Source of the DNA: Bacteroidia bacterium
GTDB lineage: Bacteria; Bacteroidota; Bacteroidia; Bacteroidales; VadinHA17
Direction: 5' to 3'
Length of the DNA: 54,461 nt
Assembly: GCA_026391215.1 (NCBI GenBank)
Contig: JAPLDX010000066.1
Span: forward strand, 1-54,461
A program made the position numbers and the translations under genes. Every line of letters starts with the position of its first letter. Position 1 is the stretch's first letter. Under the pieces are notes generated by a model, which was not told the DNA's origin, ran no database searches, and saw nothing but the letters and a program-made list of their open reading frames with translations. Below are positions 1-8,048 of this stretch, piece after piece.

Positions 1-471
1 TTCCGGGACAAGACCTTCAAATACGATTTATATGCTGATGAAATAGTACTCTGGGTAAATTCATCCACAATAATTTTCCTGAACAAGGAAATGGTTGATG
101 AGTTTACCATAGATTATTACAAAAATGAATTTCGCGTTTTAAATACTGGGAATGACAGCACCAGTGTCCTCCGGGGATATGTAAATATATATTATGAAGG
201 TCCGACGGCTCTTTATGTGAAATACAGGAAAGAGATTGAATTACTGGCTGTTGAAAATAAATACGATCTTTTCTCCCAGCACCACAAAATTTATATTAGA
301 AAAAACGGTGAGGTTATCCAGGTTTCAGGAAAGCGGCAGTTGTATAAGCTCCTTGCTGATAAAAAAGTTGAACTGAAAGATTTTGTTAAGAAGAACAGGC
401 TCACCATTACAAAAGAAGTACCGCAGAGCTTTGTCCCCTTGTTACAATATTATGATGGCCTTATTCAATAA
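1..471 (+). CDS. Conserved Bacteroidota hypothetical protein, 3' part
   Basis: The reading frame is open from the first base to the TAA at 469-471, so the gene begins outside the window; the ATG at 91 is internal because coding-like sequence (RDKTFKYDLYADEIVLW) precedes it. The C-terminus is rich in Lys, Tyr and Glu, with a KNRLTITKEV stretch and a final QYYDGL that recalls a common Bacteroidota family of unknown function in which a basic C-terminal segment precedes a short aromatic end. No catalytic motif is seen. The next gene, a TonB receptor, starts 12 bases downstream, so the two are probably co-transcribed. I cannot assign a function. Confidence 0.75.
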   Translation, partial: FRDKTFKYDLYADEIVLWVNSSTIIFLNKEMVDEFTIDYYKNEFRVLNTGNDSTSVLRGYVNIYYEGPTALYVKYRKEIELLAVENKYDLFSQHHKIYIRKNGEVIQVSGKRQLYKLLADKKVELKDFVKKNRLTITKEVPQSFVPLLQYYDGLIQ

Positions 472-483
472 GACTGAAGCAAT

Positions 484-3222
484 ATGAAAGTAAAATATCT
501 GATATTCGGTCTTTTGGCTATGGCAATTTCTGCTATGGCAGGTGCTCAGGAGAGATACCCCGTTAAGTGGGATTATAAAGGGCAAAGTTTTACCGAGTTT
601 GTTTCCAAATGCGAAGTGAGCTTCCCTGTCAGATTTTTTTATAATGAAGAGTGGATCAGGGATTATAAGCTGGGTGATTATGAAGGGGAGCTTACAGTGA
701 CTGATATTCTTGACAGTCTTTTCCTTGGGAAATCAATGTATTATTATGCTGATGATCACCAGAATATAGTTATAACAAAAGGCTTTGCAATTAAAAAATC
801 GGAAAAAGCAGCTGCGGAGCAGGAAAAATATATACCTGGGAATGATTATACAGGAACATCTGAAGAGAACAAGATAGCCGGCAACGTGGTGGTTGACATT
901 GGAAATCCTTCCGACAAAAATAAACCGGGAAATGTTGTTATCTCGGGTTATATTACAAATACCGATACACATGAGGCTATTGCAGGAGCGACTGTCTTTA
1001 TTCCCAGGCTATCTGCAGGGACCATATCAAATGAATATGGCTTCTATAATCTGACCGTTCCCAGGGGAAGCTATTCCCTGCGTTACTCTTTTATCGGAAT
1101 GAAAGAAAGAGTGGTTGATATTAATCTTTATGGAGCAGGTGAGCTTAATATTGAAATGAAAAGCACCCTCGTCCCGCTGAAGGAAACTGTTATCTCGGCG
1201 GACAAAAATGTCACATTGCAGCGTTTTGAAGTAGGTGTTGAAAGGATCAATATAACATCATTCCGCCTCATGCCTACAGCCATGGGTGAGTCAGATATCA
1301 TCAAGAGCATACTTCTTATTCCTGGTGTTCAGTCAGTGGGAGAGGGATCTGCCGGATTCAATGTGCGGGGAGGGTCAGCCGATCAGAACCTGATACTTCT
1401 TTATAGTGCACCTGTGTATAATTCATCACATTTCTTCGGTTTCTTCTCAGCAGTCAATTCTGATATTATCAAGGACGTCACTCTTTACAAGGGAGGCATC
1501 CCAAGCAGATACGGAGGGAGGTTATCATCCGTACTCGATATCATTCCAAGAGAGGGAAACAAAAGAGAATTCATAGGAAATGCAGGTATAAGCCCTATAA
1601 CAACCCATGTGGTGGTTGAAGGCCCTATTAAGAAAGATACTATTTCATACATACTGGCCGGCAGGACAACCTATTCTAACTGGATCTTTGGACTGATTGA
1701 GAATCCTGCATTAAGAAATAGCATGGCATCGTTTTATGATATTAATGCCAGGGTAGCATACGATATAGACAAAAAAAACAAAGCTGATCTATCAGCATAC
1801 CATAGTCACGACGCATTCAGGTTTAATTCTGATACAACCTATAAGTATGAAAATAATATTGTCACACTTAGGTGGCGTCATTTTTTCAGCAGCAGGTTCT
1901 TTTCAGGAATCAGCCTGAACAATAGTTCCTATAAATATGATATTTCAAGCGAAAGGGTACCTCAGGAATCATTTATACTATCTCATAAAATAAACAGTAC
2001 CAACCTGAAAGCAGATTTAAACTGGTATCCCGGAAGCAGAAATGAAATAAACTTTGGAGCTGACCTTAGCAGGTATGAAGTGCTGCCGGGAAGCTTCGTT
2101 CCGAAGGGCGATTCCTCAATTGTTCAGAGTGATGTCATTGCACGTCAAAGGGCTCTTGAACCGGCTTTGTATATCGAGGATAAGTTTATTGTAACTGATT
2201 ACTTATCAGTGAATGCAGGATTGAGACTATCATCCTACTTCGCATTTGGCCCCCAGTCGATACTGATATACGATCCGTCCTATACGAAAAGCGTTTCATC
2301 TGTTATTGACACATTAAATTTCGGTAAATTAGATAATTATAAGACTTATGCAGGTCCTGAATTCAGGCTGTCGGCTAATTTAAGACTTAATGACAACAGC
2401 TCATTCAAGGTAAATTATAACCGTACAAGACAGTACCTCCATCTTCTGTCAAACACTATCTCCATTTCGCCCAGCGATACATGGAAGCTGAGCGATTATA
2501 ACCTAAAACCGCAGGTTGGTGATCAGTTCGCAGCCGGTTATTACAGGATGCTGAATAAGAATAAGATAGAGGCTTCTGCTGAAATATATTTTAAAGAGAT
2601 TAAAAATCTGGTTGACTTCAAAGGCGGTACCGACCTTATCATGAATACTAATATTGAAAGAGACCTGGTAAACGTGGAAGGGAAAGCATATGGGGTGGAG
2701 TTCCTGTTAAAGAAACCGGAAGGACGTTTACGCTGGAGCGTTGGGTACACTTATTCACGGACACTAATAAAAAGCACAAGCAGCTTCAGTGAAGAAAGGA
2801 TTAATGGAGGGAAATGGTTCCCTGCTAATTATGATAAGCCGCACGATCTGATCCTGACCCTGAATTACCTGTATTCACGACGTATCAGCTTTTCTGCTAA
2901 TTATACCTACAGTTCAGGACGTCCTGTAACTTATCCGGTTGCATCATATAAGATCGGGGATATTGTCCTGACTCATTATTCCGAAAGGAATGAATACAGA
3001 TTACCATATTATTCAAGGCTTGACCTTTCCCTGAAGCTGAGCGGAAACCTGAAATCCAAAAAAATAGCTCATCCGCACTGGATTTTCTCATTATACAATG
3101 CCCTGGGGCGGGAGAATGTTTACTCAGTTTATTTCAAGAATGAAAAGAATGTAATAAAAGGATATATGTTATCTGTTTTTGGAAGGCCGATTCCTTCAGT
3201 CTCATTCAACTTTGATTTTTAA
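484..3222 (+). CDS. TonB-dependent outer-membrane receptor with STN domain
   Basis: A 912-residue outer-membrane transporter or receptor. A signal peptide (about residues 1-21, ending AMAGAQ) is followed by an STN domain (about 35-95), a carboxypeptidase-regulatory-like beta-sandwich (about 150-235, ISGYITNTDTHEAIAGATV), a TonB plug (about 255-355, with NVRGGSADQN and GGIPSRYGGRLSSVLDI) and a beta-barrel ending in FNFDF. In this family the STN domain usually signals to a FecR-type anti-sigma factor; no FecI/FecR pair lies in the window, though one could be upstream. Seven bases separate it from the first DUF4249 lipoprotein, an arrangement common in Bacteroidota. The ligand is unknown. The lack of the canonical SusC length and of a SusD partner argues against a polysaccharide-utilisation transporter. 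Confidence 0.93.
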   Translation: MKVKYLIFGLLAMAISAMAGAQERYPVKWDYKGQSFTEFVSKCEVSFPVRFFYNEEWIRDYKLGDYEGELTVTDILDSLFLGKSMYYYADDHQNIVITKGFAIKKSEKAAAEQEKYIPGNDYTGTSEENKIAGNVVVDIGNPSDKNKPGNVVISGYITNTDTHEAIAGATVFIPRLSAGTISNEYGFYNLTVPRGSYSLRYSFIGMKERVVDINLYGAGELNIEMKSTLVPLKETVISADKNVTLQRFEVGVERINITSFRLMPTAMGESDIIKSILLIPGVQSVGEGSAGFNVRGGSADQNLILLYSAPVYNSSHFFGFFSAVNSDIIKDVTLYKGGIPSRYGGRLSSVLDIIPREGNKREFIGNAGISPITTHVVVEGPIKKDTISYILAGRTTYSNWIFGLIENPALRNSMASFYDINARVAYDIDKKNKADLSAYHSHDAFRFNSDTTYKYENNIVTLRWRHFFSSRFFSGISLNNSSYKYDISSERVPQESFILSHKINSTNLKADLNWYPGSRNEINFGADLSRYEVLPGSFVPKGDSSIVQSDVIARQRALEPALYIEDKFIVTDYLSVNAGLRLSSYFAFGPQSILIYDPSYTKSVSSVIDTLNFGKLDNYKTYAGPEFRLSANLRLNDNSSFKVNYNRTRQYLHLLSNTISISPSDTWKLSDYNLKPQVGDQFAAGYYRMLNKNKIEASAEIYFKEIKNLVDFKGGTDLIMNTNIERDLVNVEGKAYGVEFLLKKPEGRLRWSVGYTYSRTLIKSTSSFSEERINGGKWFPANYDKPHDLILTLNYLYSRRISFSANYTYSSGRPVTYPVASYKIGDIVLTHYSERNEYRLPYYSRLDLSLKLSGNLKSKKIAHPHWIFSLYNALGRENVYSVYFKNEKNVIKGYMLSVFGRPIPSVSFNFDF

Positions 3223-3228
3223 TTATCC

Positions 3229-4350
3229 ATGAAACACAAATACCTGATCATATTAGTTATTGCTCTTTCAATAATTGCCGGGTGCATAACAGAGTTCATC
3301 CCGGAGACTGATGAGGCTACAAACCTCCTTGTAGTGGAAGGAGTGATTACCGATCAGTACCGCACAAATATGATAAAGGTATCGAGATCCCTGCCTCTTG
3401 GTAAATTTGTCTCTCCAAAACCTTTAAAAGGATGCCAGGTAACAATTACTGATGAGAACAATATTGTGTATACTCTGAAAGAAAGCCCCACGGGAACATA
3501 CCGTACTGATTCTACCAGGTTTTGCGGACATATAGGAGGCAAATATACTCTGAAGATAGTTACAGGAAACCTGACATATGTTTCATCTCCCATGGAGATG
3601 GTTCCTGTTCCTCCGGTGGACTCTCTCTTTTATGAGAAGGTTGTTATAATAGAAGAAAACGAATATGGCAGACCGGAGGAAGGATGTAAGATATATCTTA
3701 ACACATACGATCCGGAACAGAAGTGCCTGTTCTACAGGTGGGAATTCACAGAAACATGGGAATTCCGGCTTCCATTTGCTGTTCCGAACGCTGTATGCTG
3801 GATCACAAAACCCTCTCAAGAGATCTTTATCAGGAACACAAGTATTTATGACCAGTCACGTGTGACAAAACTTCCCCTTATTTATATAACTAATGAAACC
3901 GACAGGCTGAAGGCTATATACAGCTTACTGGTAAAACAGTATTCAATGACCCAGGATGAATATAATTACTGGGAGAAGCTTCAGAATGTTTCACAAAATG
4001 TAGGGGGGCTGTATGATGTCACCCCAATGACCATTTCAAGCAATATACGTAACCTTAATGATCCTGATGAGCTTATTCTTGGATATTTCAGTGTATCAGC
4101 AGTATCCGAGAAAAGGCTTTTTATTAAGGACAAATTCCAGGGTGTACCCAACTTTTATTACAATTGTCCGGGCGATACTGTTTTTGGAGGGTCATTTGTT
4201 CATATTGAAGGCCTTGGTTCATATGTCTGGGTTATTGAGGATAACACGGGTTCTATTTCAAATCCTTTCAGGGTTGTAACATATAGCAAAGAGTGTGCTG
4301 ATTGTACCACCCGGGGTACTACAACAAGACCTTCTTACTGGATTGAATAA
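3229..4350 (+). CDS. DUF4249 lipoprotein, copy 1
   Basis: A 373-residue predicted lipoprotein with a lipobox ending at Cys19 (SIIAGC). The body matches the DUF4249 pattern: LVVEGVITDQ near the N-terminus, then GCQVTITDENN, SSPMEMVPVPPVDSLFYEK and a conserved cysteine pair in CADCTTRGT near the end. DUF4249 proteins accompany TonB receptors in Bacteroidota and are thought to be envelope-facing, but have no settled biochemical role. It follows the receptor by 6 bases and precedes a close paralogue by 21 bases, so it is almost certainly in the same transcript. By eye the two copies share about two thirds of their residues. Confidence 0.9.
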   Translation: MKHKYLIILVIALSIIAGCITEFIPETDEATNLLVVEGVITDQYRTNMIKVSRSLPLGKFVSPKPLKGCQVTITDENNIVYTLKESPTGTYRTDSTRFCGHIGGKYTLKIVTGNLTYVSSPMEMVPVPPVDSLFYEKVVIIEENEYGRPEEGCKIYLNTYDPEQKCLFYRWEFTETWEFRLPFAVPNAVCWITKPSQEIFIRNTSIYDQSRVTKLPLIYITNETDRLKAIYSLLVKQYSMTQDEYNYWEKLQNVSQNVGGLYDVTPMTISSNIRNLNDPDELILGYFSVSAVSEKRLFIKDKFQGVPNFYYNCPGDTVFGGSFVHIEGLGSYVWVIEDNTGSISNPFRVVTYSKECADCTTRGTTTRPSYWIE

Positions 4351-4371
4351 TGATGATGTAACTAAGAATTA

Positions 4372-5478
4372 ATGGCTATTTATTCCGGACCGGTTGTTCT
4401 TTCTCTGCTTTTGCTGGTCTCAGCCTGTGTCACAAATTTTATACCTGAAACCAACGAGGATAATAATATACTCGTGGTTGAAGGTCTTATCACAGATCAG
4501 TACAGAACCAACGTGATAAAAATATCGACATCGTTTCCTCTCGGAAAACCTATGGGCGCTAAACCATTAAAGGGATGCCAGGTTACAATTACTGATGAAA
4601 ACAATATTTCATATAATCTTAAAGAATCATTTTTTGGAAGATATATTACAGATTCTACTGAATTCCGCGGACATGTAGGTGGTACGTATACTTTGAGAAT
4701 CGTCGCAGGTAATCTTACGTATGTTTCGTCACCTATGGAAATGCTGCCCGTTCCTCCTGTCGATTCACTCTTTTATGAAAAGGAAGTAATCGTCGAATCT
4801 AATGAGTGGGGCAGACCAGAGGAAGGATGCCAGATTTATCTCAGTACTTATGATCAGTTGAATAACTGCCTTTATTATAGATGGGATTTCACTGAGACAT
4901 GGGAATTTCAGATTCCTTATCCTGTCCCCAACTCTAGATGCTGGATTACAGAACATTCTGATAATATCTATATTAAGAATACAAGCGTTTATAGCCAGGC
5001 GAAGGTGACGGACTTCCCGCTTCATTTTGTTTCAAACGCAACCGACAGACTGAATGTAAAATACAGTATACTGGTTAACCAGTATTCTTTAAGCGAAGAT
5101 GAATATAATTTCTGGGAGAAAGTTCAAAACGTCTTGGAAAACGTAGGAGGACTTTATGATGTGACTCCTGTAACTATTTCAAGTAATATTCATTGTCTTA
5201 CTAATCCTGAAGAGATTGTTCTCGGTTATTTCAGTGTGTCGGCAGTATCTCAGAAAAGATTGTTTATAAAGGACAGTTTTTCAGGTTTACCTGTTTTGTA
5301 TCGATACAATAGATGTTTTGGAGACACAATTTGGGGAAATGCAGATATCCCTGGTCTTAATGTATATGCCTGGGTAATTGAGGATTATATTACTTACAAG
5401 ATTATAACATGGGAAAAAGATTGTGCTGACTGTACTACAAGGGGAACTCTTGTCAGGCCATCTTTCTGGGATCAATGA
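4372..5478 (+). CDS. DUF4249 lipoprotein, copy 2
   Basis: A 368-residue paralogue of the preceding gene, matching it along nearly its whole length, including TDQYRTN, KPLKGCQVTITDENN, SSPMEM.PVPPVDSLFYEK and the terminal CADCTTRGT. A lipobox ends at Cys19 (LLVSAC). The signal peptide is odd because no Lys or Arg lies before the hydrophobic core. An in-frame stop at 4363-4365 leaves no better upstream start, so ATG 4372 is used. The copies differ most in the last quarter (around SGLPVLYRYNRCFGDT) and at surface-like segments, as expected for duplicated binding proteins that have diverged. The gene is co-oriented with the receptor and the MG2/plug protein. Confidence 0.9.
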   Translation: MAIYSGPVVLSLLLLVSACVTNFIPETNEDNNILVVEGLITDQYRTNVIKISTSFPLGKPMGAKPLKGCQVTITDENNISYNLKESFFGRYITDSTEFRGHVGGTYTLRIVAGNLTYVSSPMEMLPVPPVDSLFYEKEVIVESNEWGRPEEGCQIYLSTYDQLNNCLYYRWDFTETWEFQIPYPVPNSRCWITEHSDNIYIKNTSVYSQAKVTDFPLHFVSNATDRLNVKYSILVNQYSLSEDEYNFWEKVQNVLENVGGLYDVTPVTISSNIHCLTNPEEIVLGYFSVSAVSQKRLFIKDSFSGLPVLYRYNRCFGDTIWGNADIPGLNVYAWVIEDYITYKIITWEKDCADCTTRGTLVRPSFWDQ

Positions 5479-5496
5479 ATTTTTTAAAACTGAATA

Positions 5497-7881
5497 ATGA
5501 TAAAATATTTTAAACTGATCGTTTCTTTTCTTATACTGTTGTTCTTATTAGCAGAATACCAGTTAATTGCTCAGACCAGAACTGGTGAAGATATAAGAAC
5601 CCGGTTAGAAGAATACTGCCGGGATATCCCATGGGAAGAAATATTTATTCACACTGACCGGGATATTTATGTTGCAGGTGAAGAGATGTGGTTTAATTCA
5701 TATCTTTTCGACAGGCAGACAGGTAAACTATCCTCACGAAGCAAGGTAGCATATTTTGAGCTCTTAAATCCTGATAATGTTCCTGTTGTTCAGAAACGTC
5801 TTTTGATAACCGATGGAAGATGTCCGGGGAATGCTCATATTCCTGATACGCTTACTACCGGTACATATACCTTCAGGATCTATACAAACTGGATGAAGAA
5901 TTTCCTGCCGGAGAACGCTGCCATGAAAAGCATAAATATTGTCAACCCGTTCAGAAATTCCGGATTTAAAAGAAAAATAATATTTGAGAAACATCTTCCT
6001 TCAAAATTAAATATTGCTTTCTATCCGGAGGGTGGTGTGTTGTTGAACAGCATACGCGGCAAGGTAGCTGTAAAAGCATCAGATGAATATCAGAGAGGAG
6101 TGGTCTTTAATGGAATCGTCAGAGACAGCAAGGGAGATTCAGTTGCATCCTTTACAACTGACAGATATGGATTGGCATCATTTGAATTAACGCCGGCAAA
6201 TGGAAACAGCTATTATGTTCTTTATGCCGGTTCAGTCACTTATCTGCCGCTGGCATCAGATGAAGGCTGTTCTTTAAGAGCAGACTACCTGGGGAGAGAC
6301 CTGATGACGATTAGCTTAAACCGGACAGGAACATCAGTGAACCAGAATTATTCCCTTCTTATTCAGGCACATGGGAACACAAGCTATTTTGAAACCTTCA
6401 GCATATATGGTAACAATAAGACGATCGTTCTTCCATTATCCGGACTTTCTCCCGGGATCAATCAGATAACATTATTTAATCAGAACCGGAAGCCTGTGTG
6501 TGAAAGACTCGTTTTAATCAGCTCTGAGAATAATGCCGGCGTGCCTGGCTTAAAAACAGCTGATAAGTACGGGAAAAGAGAAAAAGTGATAGTGGATCTT
6601 GAAAAGGGACAAGAATCCGTAATAAATTCAACTTTTAGCATATCAGTGACTCCCAGGCAATTTAAAACGAATTATTCCGGGATAAGTGATTACCTGGTTT
6701 TTGGAACCGAATTTGGATACCTGCCATGGAATGAACCTGATGAACAGGCTGGTGAGGTTACTGTAAATGATTTTGATAATTTTCTGATTGGTGCTAAAAG
6801 CAGGTGGATCTCGTGGGAAAAGGTATTCTCGGATAATGTAGCTTCCCTGGATTTCATGATGGAAGAAAATGCACATTTGCTTTCAGGATTGATAAATGAG
6901 AGGGATAAATCGGTTTCTGAAAAGGACAAAGTTCTCACTCTTTCCATACCCGGAAAAGTAGCCTCCTATTACTATGCAAAGGCAAGCAGCTCAGGACAAT
7001 TTGAGTTCATGCTGCCTGTTGATCAGATACAGAAAAACCTTATTATCCAGCCCGGATCAACAGATGAAAATATATCTATTGAGATTCTGCCTTCATATTC
7101 GCGGATTACATCCGAATCCGTAAGCTTTAATGATTCTGTGACAGGAGTCATTTCTGCCGCATTTTCTGATCTTAGCGCCCGTCACCAGGTGAACAGGATC
7201 TTTGAGGCAGCAGTAAAGGAGGAGGTTCAGCCAGATCAATCGTTTGTTCAATCTGAAAAACGTTTCTATGGTAAGCCGGAAACACAAATTTTAATGGCTG
7301 ATTTCATCAGCCTGCCGGTTATGCAGGAGATCTTTTTTGAGCTTGCTCCGGGAGTACGCCTGAGAGAGAGAAAATCTGGTTACGATATGAGGATATTGAA
7401 TCCCTTTTCAAATGAATATTATAATGACCCTTCAACTGTGCTTATTGATGGTGTCATAATAAATGACCTGACAATATTGGCAAACCTTGACCCGGAACTT
7501 GTTGAAGAGATTGACATTGTGAAAACTCCTTATCTTACAGGCGACATAGTGCACAATGGTATCGTCCACGTAATTACAAAATCCGGTAAATTCAATAATC
7601 TCTCATTACCTGAGTATGCTGTTAAATTGCCATACAGGGTCACTGAACCTGTTCCTCTGTTCACTTTTCCTGATTATTCAGATGCTGAGAAAAAGAAAAG
7701 CAGGATACCTGATTTCAGAAATACTCTTTTCTGGAATCCACAGGTGAAATCTGAAAACGGCAATAAAATATTTATTGAATTCTGGTCTTCCGACCTGGCA
7801 GGCGATTATCTTATTGATATACACGGGATTACTTCGGATGGGAAGCCGGTTTCATTTATGAAAGTAATTACGATCTATTAA
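5497..7881 (+). CDS. MG2-like/TonB plug-like secreted protein
   Basis: A 794-residue exported protein with an N-terminal signal peptide (about 1-25, ending LIAQ). Residues about 43-140 resemble macroglobulin MG2 domains: HTDRDIYVAGEEMWFNSY is the typical opening and TLTTGTYTFRIYTNWMKN the typical close. Residues about 590-690 resemble a TonB plug: VLIDGVIINDL, then LDPELVEEIDIVKTPY and GIVHVITKSG. There is no beta-barrel after the plug, so it is not itself a receptor. Bacteroidota genomes often place such proteins beside TonB receptors and DUF4249 proteins. It starts 18 bases after DUF4249 copy 2 and closes the putative operon. It may act on the periplasmic side or as a surface accessory; this is inference. 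Confidence 0.82.
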   Translation: MIKYFKLIVSFLILLFLLAEYQLIAQTRTGEDIRTRLEEYCRDIPWEEIFIHTDRDIYVAGEEMWFNSYLFDRQTGKLSSRSKVAYFELLNPDNVPVVQKRLLITDGRCPGNAHIPDTLTTGTYTFRIYTNWMKNFLPENAAMKSINIVNPFRNSGFKRKIIFEKHLPSKLNIAFYPEGGVLLNSIRGKVAVKASDEYQRGVVFNGIVRDSKGDSVASFTTDRYGLASFELTPANGNSYYVLYAGSVTYLPLASDEGCSLRADYLGRDLMTISLNRTGTSVNQNYSLLIQAHGNTSYFETFSIYGNNKTIVLPLSGLSPGINQITLFNQNRKPVCERLVLISSENNAGVPGLKTADKYGKREKVIVDLEKGQESVINSTFSISVTPRQFKTNYSGISDYLVFGTEFGYLPWNEPDEQAGEVTVNDFDNFLIGAKSRWISWEKVFSDNVASLDFMMEENAHLLSGLINERDKSVSEKDKVLTLSIPGKVASYYYAKASSSGQFEFMLPVDQIQKNLIIQPGSTDENISIEILPSYSRITSESVSFNDSVTGVISAAFSDLSARHQVNRIFEAAVKEEVQPDQSFVQSEKRFYGKPETQILMADFISLPVMQEIFFELAPGVRLRERKSGYDMRILNPFSNEYYNDPSTVLIDGVIINDLTILANLDPELVEEIDIVKTPYLTGDIVHNGIVHVITKSGKFNNLSLPEYAVKLPYRVTEPVPLFTFPDYSDAEKKKSRIPDFRNTLFWNPQVKSENGNKIFIEFWSSDLAGDYLIDIHGITSDGKPVSFMKVITIY

Positions 7882-8048
7882 TCTCAAGGGTCCGTTATCT
7901 GCTTTCCGGAAATTATATTTTTTAATTCTGAATTGTGATGTATTTTAATATTTACCCAGGTGCAAACACCGTGAATTGCTTATTTTTGAAATTGTATTTC
8001 TTCAATTAATTCATTAGCTTATCACCGTCTAAACGAGGCAGTCTGCAA
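7882..8048 (+). promoter_or_regulatory. Intergenic region with putative -7 box for the hybrid kinase
   Basis: The 167-base gap contains an exact match to the Bacteroidota -7 consensus TAnnTTTG at 7981-7988 (TATTTTTG), about 60 bases before the kinase start. No convincing -33 TTTG lies 19-21 bases upstream, so the call rests on the -7 box alone. No stable terminator hairpin was seen after the MG2-like gene. Confidence 0.35.
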
